A stretch of 64,000 nucleotides of DNA from Hydractinia symbiolongicarpus (Eukaryota > Cnidaria > Hydrozoa > Anthoathecata > Hydractiniidae). Positions 49,441 to 61,056 of this stretch are shown here, piece after piece. The stretch's first letter is position 1. Every line of letters begins with the position of its first letter. The notes under the pieces are model-generated. The model was not told the origin of the DNA, made no database searches, and was given only the letters and a program-made list of their open reading frames with translations. The stretch spans positions 4,030,001-4,094,000 of the forward strand of contig NC_079885.1 in assembly GCF_029227915.1 (NCBI RefSeq). The letters are read 5' to 3'. The translations under genes and the position numbers were made by a program.

Positions 49441-52400
49441 AAAGTCAATGAAATGTAGTTTTTGAAAATGTTTCTATTTCTTCAACGCGCGCTAACGGCT
49501 AGGATTGGTCCCGCAGTGCAAAATGACTTATATATCTAAACTTTTAAATAAAACCCTACCACAGCGCCCAGCGAAATCGGTAAATTCCAGCAATCATGTC
49601 AAATTACAAAGAATGTTAATCCTTGGGTCCAATTGTCTCATTTATCACATTTATTAGGTCAAAGTTCAAAATCAATTCAATTAAGTCCCACAGTCAATCC
49701 TTTCACTGTTAAAAGCGATGCAACCTAGTAATATCCGATACTATTGCTAAATACATGTTGGTACGAATATGTGACGCAACCGTTGTAATTGAAACGGACT
49801 GATGCCGTTAGAAATTCAATGAAATGTAGTTTCTAAAACTGTCTCTCTTTCTTCAGCGCGCGCTAACGTCTAGGAGTGGTCTAACCGTAAAAAATGACTC
49901 AGTTATCTAAATTTTCAAATGAAGCGCTACCACAGCGCCCAGCGAAATCGGTAAATTTCAGCAATCATGTCAAATTAAGACGACTGTTATTTCTTGTCTC
50001 ATTTATCACATTTTTGAGGTCAAAGTCCAAAATCAATTCAATTAAGTCCCACAGTCAATCCTTTCAATGTTAAAAGCGATGCAACCTAGTAAAATCAGAA
50101 AAATATCGCTAAATACATGTTGGTACGAAAATGTGACGCAACCGTTGTAATTGAAACGGACTGATACCGTTAGAGAGTCAATGAAATGTAGTTTTTAAAA
50201 CTGTTTCTCTTTCTTCAGCGCGGGCTAACGGCTAGGATTGGTCCCACCGTAAAAAATGACTTATTTATCTAAATTTTTCAGTAAATCCCTACCACAGCGC
50301 CCAGTGAAATCAGTAAATTCCAGCAATCATGTCAAATTAATAAGAATGTTATTTCTTGGGTTCCAGTTGGCTCACTTATCACATTTATAAGGTCGCAGTC
50401 AAGAATCACTTCAATTAAGTCCCACAGTCAATCGTCTCACTGTCAAAAGCAATACAACTTAGTAATATCGGAAAAAAATCACTAAATAAATGTTAGTAGG
50501 AATACGTGAAGGAACCGTTGTAACTTAGGCGGATTGACACCATTAGAAAGTCAATGAAATGTAGTTTTTGAAAATGTTTCTATTTCTTCAACGCGCGCTA
50601 ACGGCTAGGATTGGTCCCGCAGTACAAAATGACTTATATATCTAAATTTTTAAGTGAAGCGCTACCATAGGGCCGAGTGTAATCGCTGAATTGCAGCAAT
50701 CATGTCAAATTAAGAAGAATATTATTCCTTGGAGTCCAATTGGCTCATTTATCACATTTATAAGGTCGCAGTCAAGAAGCACTTCAATTAAGTCCCACAG
50801 TCAATCGTTTCACTGTTAAAAGCAATACAACTTAGTAAAATCGGAAAAAAATCACTAAATACATGTTGGTACGAATATGTGACTCAACCGTTGTAACTCA
50901 AATAGACTCATACCGTAAGAAATTCATTGAAATGTACCTTCTAAAACTGTCTCTATTTCTTCAGCGCGCGATAACGGCTAGGATTCGTACCACAGTAAGA
51001 AATGACTTATTTATCTAAGTTTTTAAATGAAGCGCTACCACAGCGCCTAGCGAAATCGGTAAATTCCGGCAATCATGTCAAATTAAGACGAATGTTATTT
51101 CTCGGGTCTAATTGTCTCATTTATCACATTTTTGAGGTCAAAGTCCAAAATCAGTTCAATTAAGTCCCACAGTCAATCCTTTCACTGTTAAAAACGATGC
51201 AACCTAGTAAAATCAGAAAAATATCGCTAAGTACATGTTGGTACGAATATGTGACGCAACCGTTGTAATTGAAACGGACTGATACCGTTAGAGAGTCAAT
51301 GAAATGTAGTTTTTAAAACTGTTTCTCTTTCTTCAGCGCGGGCTAACGGCTAGGATTGGTCCCACCATAAAAAAAAGACTTATTTATCTAAATTTTTCAG
51401 TGAATCCCTACCACAGCGCCCAGTGAAATCAGTAAATTCCAGCAATCATGTCAAATTAAGAAGAATGATATTTCTTGGTTCCAATTGTCTCACTTATCAC
51501 ATTTATAAGGTCACTGTCCAAAGTTATTTCAATTAAGTCCCAGAGTCAATCGTTTCACTGTTAAAAGCGATATAACTCAATAATATCGGAAAAATATCTC
51601 TAAATACATGTTGGTACGAATATGTGACTCAACCGATGTAACTCAAACGGACTCATACCATTAGAAATTCATTGAAATGTAGTTTCTAAAACTGTCTCTC
51701 TTTTTTCAGCGCGCGCTAACGTCTAGGAGTGGTCTAACCGTAAAAAATGACTTATTAATCTAAATTTTTTAATAAAGCGCTCCAAACAGCGACCAGTGTA
51801 AGCGCTGAGTTGCGGCAATCATGTCAAATTAAGAAGAATGTCATTTCTTGGGGTCCAGTTGGCTCACTTATCACATTTATAAGGTCACAGTCCAGAATCA
51901 GTTCAATTAAGTCCCACAGTCAATCCTTTCACTGTTAAAAGCTATGCAACCTAGTAAAATCAGAAAAATATCGCTAAATGCATGTTGCTACGAATATGTG
52001 ACACAACCGTTGTAAGTCAAGCGGATTGACACCGTTAGAATGTCAATGAAATGTAGTTTTTGAAAATGTTTCTATTTTTTCAACGCGCGCTAACGGCTAG
52101 GATTGGTCCCGCAGTACAAAATGACTTATATATCTAAACTTTTAAATAAAACGCTACCACAGCGCCCAGCGAAGTCGGTAAATTCCAGCAATCATGTCAA
52201 ATTAAAAAGAATGTTATTTCTTTGGTCCAATTGTCTCACTTATCTCATTTATAAGATCACAGTCCAAAATCAGTATAATTAAGTATAAATTTGGTCCAAT
52301 TGTCTCATTTATCACATTTATGAGGTCAAAGTCCAATATTAGTTCAATTAAGTCCCACAGTCAATCGTTTCACTGTTAAAAGCGATGCAACCTAGTAATA

Positions 52401-52933
52401 TCCGAATACTATTGCTAAATACACGTTGGTACGAATATGTGACACAACCGTTGTAAGTCAAGCGGATTGACACCGTTAGAATGTCAATGAAATGTAGTTT
52501 TTGAAAATGTTTCTATTTTTTCAACGCGCGCTAACGGCGAGGATTGGTCTCGCAGTACAAAATGACTTATATATCTAAACTTTTGAATAAAACCCTACCA
52601 CAGCGCCCAGCGAAATCGGTAAATTCCAGCAGTCATGTCAAATTACAAAGAATGTTAATCCTTGGGTCCAATTGTCTCATTTATCACATTTATTAGGTCA
52701 AAGTCCAAAATCAGTTCAATTAAGTCCCACAGTCAATCCTTTCACTGTTAAAAGCGATGCAACCTAGTAAAATTAGAAAAATATCGCTAAATGCATGTTG
52801 GTACGAATATGTGACGCAACCGTTGTAATTGAAACGGACTGATGCCGTTAGAAATTTAATGAAATGTAGTTTCTAAAACTGTCTCTCTTTCTTCAGCGCG
52901 CGCTAACGTCTAGGAGTGGTCTAACCGTAAAAA
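49433..52933 (+). repeat. Mosaic satellite monomers after the inversion
   Basis: A 90-bp tail and then monomers starting at 49523, 49894 (362 bp), 50256, 50629, 51002, 51374 (phase-0 ATG mutated to AAG), 51747, 52121 (441 bp) and 52562. They resemble members of HOR-B and HOR-D, but the order is not repeated elsewhere in the window. Several are hybrids: 50256 has the CAGTAAATCCCTACC head and then the TTGGGTTCCAGTTGG middle of another type, and 51747 has a CTCCAAACAGCGACC head with a tail of the ACACAACCGTTGTAAGTC type. Nothing but satellite is present. Confidence 0.82.
52121..52561 (+). repeat. 441-bp long monomer 7
   Basis: The last long monomer, downstream of the inversion. It has the TATAATTAAG form of the first repeat copy and the GTATAAATTT joint, with the head AAACGCTACCACAGCG like monomer 3 and GCGAAGTCGG as a private variant. 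It is followed by another TATATATCTAAAC-headed monomer at 52562. Confidence 0.92.
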
Positions 52934-53295
52934 ATGACTCATTTATCTAAATTTTTAAATGAAGCGCTACCACAGCGCCCAGCGAAATCGGTAAATTTCA
53001 GCAATCATGTCAAATTAAGACGACTGTTATTTCTTGTCTCATTTATCACATTTTTGAGGTCAAAGTCCAAAATAAGTTCAATTAAGTCCCACAGTCAATC
53101 TTTTCACTGTTAAAAGCGATGCAACCTAGTAATATCCGAATATTATTGCTAAATACATGTTGGTACGAATATGTGACGCAACCGTTGTAACTCAAACGGA
53201 TTTATACCGCCAGAAATTCAATGAAATGTAGTCTTTGAAACTGTTCCTATTTATTCAGCACGTGCTAACGGCCAGGATTGGTCCCACAGTAAAAA
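52934..53295 (+). repeat. Short monomer preceding HOR-E
   Basis: A single 362-bp monomer with GACTGTTATTTCTTGTCTC. It is of the same type as the third HOR-E member at 54031 and has the tail TCTTTGAAACTGTTCC that leads into the CATAGGGCCGAG monomers, so the trimer pattern starts here with an incomplete unit. Confidence 0.82.
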
Positions 53296-54392
53296 ATGAC
53301 TTATTTTGTATAAATTTTTAAGTGAAGCGCTACCATAGGGCCGAGTGAAATCGCTGAATTCCAGCAATATTGTCAAATTACAAAGAATGTTAATCCTTGG
53401 GTCCAATTGTCTCATTTATCACATTTATTAGGTCAAAGTCCAAAATCAGTTCAATTAATTCCCACAGTCAATCCTTTCACTTTTAAAAACGATGCAACCT
53501 AGTAAAACCAGAAAAATATCGCTAAATGCATGTTGGTAAGAATGTGTGACGCAACCGTTGTAATTGAAACGGACTGATGCCGTTACAAATTCAATTAAAT
53601 GCAGTTTCTAAAACTGTCTCTCTTTCTTCAGCGCGTGCTAACGCCTAGGAGTGGTCTAAGCGTAAAAAATGACTCATTTATCTAAATTTTTAAATGAAGC
53701 GCTACCACAGCGCCCAGCAAAATCGGTAAATTTCAGCAATCATGTCAAATTAAGACGACTGTTATTTCTTGTCTCATTTATCAAATTTTTGAGGTCAAAG
53801 TCCAAAATCAGTTCAATTAAGTCCCACAGTCAATCCTTTCACTGTTAAAAGCGATGCAACCTAGTAAAATCAGAAAAATATCGCTAAATGCATGTTGGTA
53901 CGAATATGTGACGCAACCGTTGTAATTGAAACGGACTGATGCCGTTAGAAATTCAATGAAATGTAGTTTCTAAAACTGTCTCTCTTTCTTCAGCGCGCGC
54001 TAACGTCTAGGAGTGGTCTAACCGTAAAAAATGACTCATTTATCTAAATTTTTAAATGAAGCGCTACCACAGCGCCCAGCGAAATTGGTAAATTTCAGCA
54101 ATAATGTCAAATTAAGACGACTGTTATTTCTTGTCTCATTTATCACATTTTTGAGGTCAAAGTCCAAAATCAGTTCAATTAAGTCCCACAGTCAATCTTT
54201 TCACTGTTAAATGCGATGCAACCTAGTAATATCCGAATACTATTGCTAAATACATGTTGGTACGAATATGTGACGCAACCGTTGTAACTCAAACGGATTT
54301 ATACCGCCAGAAAGTCAATGAAATGTAGTCTTTGAAACTCTTCCTATTTATTCAGCACGTGCTAACGGCCAGGATTGGTCCCACAGTAAAAA
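53296..54392 (+). repeat. HOR-E trimer 1 (1097 bp)
   Basis: Monomers at 53296 (373 bp), 53669 (362 bp) and 54031 (362 bp). The first joins a TTTTGTATAAATTTTTAAG head with CAATATTGTCAAATTACAAAG and the private CAATTAATTCCCACAG and CTTTTAAAAACG. The second has TATCAAATTTTTGAGG. The third has GAAATTGGTAAATTTC. Confidence 0.9.
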
Positions 54393-55489
54393 ATGACTTA
54401 TTTTGTATAAATTTTTAAGTGAAGCGCTACCATAGGGCCGAGTGAAATCGCTGAATTCCAGCAATATTGTCAAATTACAAAGAATGTTAATCCTTGGGTC
54501 CAATTGTCTCATTTATCACATTTATTAGGTCAAAGTCCAAAATCAGTTCAATTAATTCCCACAGTCAATCCTTTCACTTTTAAAAACGATGCAACCTAGG
54601 AAAACCAGAAAAATATCGCTAAATGCATGTTGGTAAGAATGTGTGACGCAACCGTTGTAATTGAAACGGACTGATGCCGTTACAAATTCAATTAAATGCA
54701 GTTTCTAAAACTGTCTCTCTTTCTTCAGCGCGTGCTAACGCCTAGGAGTGGTCTAACCGTAAAAAATGACTCATTTATCTAAATTTTTAAATGAAGCGCT
54801 ACCACAGCGCCCAGCGAAATCGGTAAATTTCAGCAATCATGTCAAATTAAGACGACTGTTATTTCTTGTCTCATTTATCAAATTTTTGAGGTCAAAGTCC
54901 AAAATCAGTTCAATTAAGTCCCACAGTCAATCCTTTCACTGTTAAAAGCGATGCAACCTAGTAAAATCAGAAAAATATCGTTAAATGCATGTTGGTACGA
55001 ATATGTGACGCAACCGTTGTAATTGAAACGGACTGATGCCGTTAGAAATTCAATGAAATGTAGTTTCTAAAACTGTCTCTCTTTCTTCAGCGCGCGCTAA
55101 CGTCTAGGAGTGGTCTAACCGTAAAAAATGACTCATTTATCTAAATTTTTAAATGAAGCGCTACCACAGCGCCCAGCGAAATTGGTAAATTTCAGCAATA
55201 ATGTCAAATTAAGACGACTGTTATTTCTTGTCTCATTTATCACATTTTTGAGGTCAAAGTCCAAAATCAGTTCAATTAAGTCCCACAGTCAATCTTTTCA
55301 CTGTTAAATGCGATGCAACCTAGTAATATCCGAATACTATTGCTAAATACATGTTGGTACGAATATGTGACGCAACCGTTGTAACTCAAACGGATTTGTA
55401 CCGCCAGAAAGTCAATGAAATGTAGTCTTTGAAACTCTTCCTATTTATTCAGCACGTGCTAACGGCCAGGATTGGTCCCACAGTAAAAA
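54393..55489 (+). repeat. HOR-E trimer 2 (1097 bp)
   Basis: Monomers at 54393, 54766 and 55128, with the same private words as trimer 1, including GGTAAGAATGTGTGACG. Few differences are seen: CCTAGGAAAACC at 54594 versus CCTAGTAAAACC, and ATTTGTACCGCC near 55394 versus ATTTATACCGCC. Confidence 0.9.
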
Positions 55490-56577
55490 ATGACTTATTT
55501 TGTATAAATTTTTAAGTGAAGCGCTACCATAGGCCCGAGTGTAATCGCTGAATTCCAGCAATATTGTCAAATTACAAAGAATGTTAATCCTTGGGTCCAA
55601 TTGTCTCATTTATTAGGTCAAAGTCCAAAATCAGTTCAATTAATTCCCACAGTCAATCCTTTCACTTTTAAAAACGATGCAACCTAGTAAAACCAGAAAA
55701 ATATCGCTAAATGCATGTTGGTACGAATGTGTGACGCAACCGTTGTAATTGAAACAGACTGATGCCGTTACAAATTCAATTAAATGCTGTTTCTAAAACT
55801 GTCTCTCTTTCTTCAGCGCGTGCTAACGCCTAGGAGTGGTCTAACCGTAAAAAATGACTCATTTATCTAAATTTTTAAATGAAGCGCTACCACAGCGCCC
55901 AGCGAAATCGGTAAATTTCAGCAATCATGTCAAATTAAGACGACTGTTATTTCTTGTCTCATTTATCACATTTTTGAGGTCAAAGTCCAAAATCAGTTCA
56001 ATTAAGTCCCACAGTCAATCCTTTCACTGTTAAAAGCGATGCAACCTAGTAAAACCAGAAAAATATCGCTAAATGCATGTTGGTACGAATATGTGACGCA
56101 ACCGTCGTAATTGAAATGGACTGATGCCGTTAGAAATTCAATGAAATGTAGTTTCTAAAACTGTCTCTCTTTCTTCAGCGCGCGCTAACGTCTAGGAGTG
56201 GTCTAACCGTAAAAAATGACTCATTTATCTAAATTTTTAAATGAAGCGCTACCACAGCGCCCAGCGAAATTGGTAAATTTCAGCAATAATGTCAAATTAA
56301 GACGACTGTTATTTCTTGTCTCATTTATCACATTTTTGAGGTCAAAGTCCAAAATAAGTTCAATTAAGTCCCACAGTCAATCTTTTCACTGTTAAAAGCG
56401 ATGAAACCTAGTAATATCCGAATACTATTGCTAAATACATGTTGGTACGAATATGTGACGCAACCGTTGTAACTCAAACGGATTTATACCGCCAGAAAGT
56501 CAATGAAATGTAGTCTTTGAAACTGTTCCTATTTATTCAGCACGTCCTAACGGCCAGGATTGGTCCCACAGTAAAAA
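55490..56577 (+). repeat. HOR-E trimer 3 (1088 bp, 9-bp deletion)
   Basis: Monomers at 55490 (364 bp), 55854 (362 bp) and 56216 (362 bp). The first lacks 9 bp compared with trimers 1 and 2: CTCATTTATTAGG at about 55605 replaces a sequence in which ATTTAT occurs twice with CAC between. The copy is slightly more diverged than trimers 1 and 2 from each other (GGTACGAATGTGTGACG, ACCGTCGTAATTG). Confidence 0.9.
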
Positions 56578-56951
56578 ATGACTTATTTTGTATAAATTTT
56601 TAAGTTAAGCGCTACCATAGGGCCGAGTGTAATCGCTGAATTCCAGCAATAATGTCAAATCAAGAAGAATGTTTTTCCTTGTAGTCCAATTGGCTCATTT
56701 ATCACATTTATAAGGTCACAGTACAGAATCACTTCAAATAAGTCACACAGTCAATCGTTTCACTGTCAAAAGAAATACGACATAGTAATATCGGAAAAGA
56801 ATCACTAAATACATGTTGCTTCGAATATGTGACACAACCGTTGTAAGTCAAGCGGATTGACACCGTTAAAATGTCAATGAAATGTTGTTTTTGAAAAAGT
56901 TTTTATTTCTTCAACGCGCGCTAACAGCTAGGATTGTTCCCGCAGTACAAA
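56578..56951 (+). repeat. HOR-E/HOR-F linking monomer
   Basis: A 374-bp monomer whose head (TTTTGTATAAATTTTTAAG) belongs to HOR-E. From about 56630 (CAGCAATAATGTCAAATCAAG) it equals the monomer at 58818 of HOR-F. The change of HOR thus falls inside a monomer. Confidence 0.83.
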
Positions 56952-59190
56952 ATGACTTATATATCTAAACTTTTAAATAAAACGCTACCACAGCGCCCAG
57001 CGAAATCGGTAAATTCCAGCAATCATGTCAAATTAAAAAGAATGTTATTCCTTGGGTCCAATTGTCTCATTTATCACATTTTTGAGGTCAAAGTCCAAAA
57101 TCAGTTCAATTAAGTCCCACAGTCAATTCTTTCACTGTTAAAAGCGATCCAACCTAGTAAAATCAGAAAAATATCACTAAATACATGTTGGTACGAATAT
57201 GTGACGCAACCGTTGTAATTGAAACGGACTGATACCGTTAGAGAGTCAATGAAATGTAGTTTTTAAAACTGTTTCTCTTTCTTCAGCGCGGGCTAACGGC
57301 TAGGATTGGTCCCACCGTAAAAAATGACTTATTTATCTAAATTTTTTAGTGAATCCCTACCACAGCGCCCAGTGAAATCAGTAAATTCCAGCAATCATGT
57401 CAAATTAAGAAGAATGATAATTCTTGGTTCCAATTGTCTCACTTATCACATTTATAAGGTCACAGTCCAAAGTTACTTCAATTAAGTCCCAGAGTCAATC
57501 GTTTCACTGTTAAAAGCGATATAACTCAATAATATCGGAAAAATATCACTAAATACATGTTGGTACGAATATGTGACGCAACCGTTGTAATTGAAACGGA
57601 CTGATACCGTTACAGAGTCAATGAGATGTAGTTTTTAAAACTGTCTCTCTTTCTTCAGCGCGTGCTAACGGCTAGGATTCGTCCCACAGAAAAAAATGAC
57701 TTATTTATCTAAATTTTCAAATGAAGCGCTCCAAACAGCGCCCAGTGTAAACGCTGAGTTGCGGCAATCATGTCAAATTAAGAAGAATGTTATTTCTTGG
57801 GTTCCAGTTGGCTCACTTATCACATTTATTAGGTCACAGTCCAAAGTTATTTCAATTAAGTCCCACAGTCAATTGTTTCAATGTTAAAAGCGATATAACT
57901 CAATAATATCGGAAAAATATCACTAAATACATGTTGGTACGAATATGTGACGCAACCGTTGTAATTGAAACGGACTGATACCGTTACAGAGTCAATGAGA
58001 TGTAGTTTTTAAAACTGTCTCTCTTTCTTCAGCGCGTGCTAACGGCTAGGATTCGTCCCACAGAAAAAAATGACTTATTTATCTAAATTTTCAAATGAAG
58101 CGCTCCAAACAGCGCCCAGTGTAAACGCTGAGTTGCGGCAATCATGTCAAATTAAGAAGAATGTTATTTCTTGGGTTCCAGTTGGCTCACTTATCACATT
58201 TATTAGGTCACAGTCCAAAGTTATTTCAATTAAGTCCCAGAGTCAATTGTTTCAATGTTAAAAGCGATATAACTTAATAATATCAGAAAAATATCACTAA
58301 ATACATGTTGGTACGAATATGTGAGGCAACCGTTGTAACTCAAACAGATTTATACCGCCAGAAAGTTCATGAAATGTAGTCTATAAAACTGTTCCTATTT
58401 ATTCAGCACGTGCTAACGGGCAGGATTGGTCCCACAGTAAAAAATGATTTATTTTGTATAAATTTTTAAGTGAAGCGCTACCATAGGGCCGAGTGTAATC
58501 GCTGAATTGCAGCAATCATGTCAAATTAATAAGAATGTTATTTCTTGGGTTCCAGTTGGCTCACTTATCACATTTATAAGGTCACAGTTTAGAATCACTT
58601 CAATTAAGTCCCACAGTCAATCGTTTCACTGTCAAAAGCAATACAACTTAGTAATATCGGAAAAAAATCACTAAATAAATGTTAGTAGGAATACGCGAAG
58701 CAACCGTTGTAACTTGGGGGGATTGACACCATTAGAAAGTCAATGAAATGTAGTTTTTGAAAATGTTTCTATTTCTTCAACGCGCGCTAACGGCTAGGAT
58801 TGGTCCCGCAGTACAAAATGACTTATATATGTAAATTTTTAAGTGAACGGCTACCATTGGGCCGAGTGTAATCGCTGAATTCCAGCAATAATGTCAAATC
58901 AAGAAGAATGTTTTTCCTTGTAGTCCAATTGGCTCATTTATCACATTTATAAGGTCACAGTACAGAATCACTTCAATTAAGTCACACAGTCAATCGTTTC
59001 ACTGTCAAAAGAAATACGATATAGTAATATCGGAAAAGAATCACTAAATACATGTTGCTTCGAATATGTGACACAACCGTTGTAAGTCAAGCGGATTGAC
59101 ACCGTTAAAATGTCAATGAAATGTTGTTTTTGAAAAAGTTTTTATTTCTTCAACGCGCGCTAACGGCTAGGATTGTTCCCGCAGTACAAA
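56952..59190 (+). repeat. HOR-F hexamer 1 (2239 bp)
   Basis: Monomers at 56952, 57324, 57696, 58070, 58444 and 58818. Monomers 57696 and 58070 are near-duplicates of each other, with the CTCCAAACAGCGCCCAG head, and both hold the same 63-codon reading frame. Private words of the unit are GAAAAAGTTTTTATTTC, AGCGATCCAACCTAG, GAATGATAATTCTTGG and ACTTGGGGGGATTGAC. Confidence 0.92.
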
Positions 59191-61056
59191 ATGACTTATA
59201 TATCTAAACTTTTAAATAAAACGCTACCACAGCGCCCAGCGAAATCGGTAAATTCCAGCAATCATGTCAAATTAAAAAGAATGTTATTCCTTGGGTCCAA
59301 TTGTCTCATTTATCACATTTTTGAGGTCAAAGTCCAAAATCAGTTCAATTAAGTCCCACAGTCAATTCTTTCACTGTTAAAAGCGATCCAACCTAGTAAA
59401 ATCAGAAAAATATCACTAAATACATGTTGGTACGAATATGTGACGCAACCGTTGTAATTGAAACGGACTGATACCGTTAGAGAGTCAATGAAATGTAGTT
59501 TTTAAAACTGTTTCTCTTTCTTCAGCGCGGGCTAACGGCTAGGATTGGTCCCACCATAAAAAATGACTTATTTATCTAAATTTTTTAGTGAATCCCTACC
59601 ACAGCGCCCAGTGAAATCAGTAAATTCCAGCAATCATGTCAAATTAAGAAGAATGATAATTCTTGGTTCCAATTGTCTCACTTATCACATTTATAAGGTC
59701 ACAGTCCAAAGTTACTTCAATTAAGTCCCAGAGTCAATCGTTTCACTGTTAAAAGCGATATAACTCAATAATATCGGAAAAATATCACTAAATACATGTT
59801 GGTACGAATATGTGACGCAACCGTTGTAATTGAAACGGACTGATACCGTTACAGAGTCAATGAGATGTAGTTTTTAAAACTGTCTCTCTTTCTTCAGCGC
59901 GTGCTAACGGCTAGGATTCGTCCCACAGAAAAAAATGACTTATTTATCTAAATTTTCAAATGAAGCGCTCCAAACAGCGCCCAGTGTAAACGCTGAGTTG
60001 CGGCAATCATGTCAAATTAAGAAGAATGTTATTTCTTGGGTTCCAGTTGGCTCACTTATCACATTTATTAGGTCACAGTCCAAAGTTATTTCAATTAAGT
60101 CCCACAGTCAATTGTTTCAATGTTAAAAGCGATATAACTCAATAATATCGGAAAAATATCACTAAATACATGTTGGTACGAATATGTGACGCAACCGTTG
60201 TAATTGAAACGGACTGATACCGTTACAGAGTCAATGAGATGTAGTTTTTAAAACTGTCTCTCTTTCTTCAGCGCGTGCTAACGGCTAGGATTCGTCCCAC
60301 AGAAAAAAATGACTTATTTATCTAAATTTTCAAATGAAGCGCTCCAAACAGCGCCCAGTGTAAACGCTGAGTTGCGGCAATCATGTCAAATTAAGAAGAA
60401 TGTTATTTCTTGGGTTCCAGTTGGCTCACTTATCACATTTATTAGGTCACAGTCCAAAGTTATTTCAATTAAGTCCCAGAGTCAATTGTTTCAATGTTAA
60501 AAGCGATATAACTTAATAATATCAGAAAAATATCACTAAATACATGTTGGTACGAATATGTGAGGCAACCGTTGTAACTCAAACAGATTTATACCGCCAG
60601 AAAGTTCATGAAATGTAGTCTATGAAACTGTTCCTATTTATTCAGCACGTGCTAACGGGCAGGATTGGTCCCACAGTAAAAAATGACTTATTTTGTATAA
60701 ATTTTTAAGTGAAGCGCTACCATAGGGCCGAGTGTAATCGCTGAATTGCAGCAATCATGTCAAATTAATAAGAATGTTATTTCTTGGGTTCCAGTTGGCT
60801 CACTTATCACATTTATAAGGTCACAGTTTAGAATCACTTCAATTAAGTCCCACAGTCAATCGTTTCACTGTCAAAAGCAATACAACTTAGTAATATCGGA
60901 AAAAAATCACTAAATAAATGTTAGTAGGAATACGCGAAGCAACCGTTGTAACTTGGGGGGATTGACACCATTAGAAAGTCAATGAAATGTTGTTTTTGAA
61001 AAAGTTTTTATTTCTTCAACGCGCGCTAACGGCTAGGATTGTTCCCGCAGTACAAA
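59191..61056 (+). repeat. HOR-F pentamer variant (1866 bp)
   Basis: Monomers at 59191, 59563, 59935, 60309 and 60683. It lacks the sixth monomer of the hexamer: after ACTTGGGGGGATTGACACC (60952) the tail changes directly to GAAATGTTGTTTTTGAAAAA, which elsewhere belongs to the 58818-type monomer. One monomer has been lost by exchange between the last two members. Confidence 0.92.
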
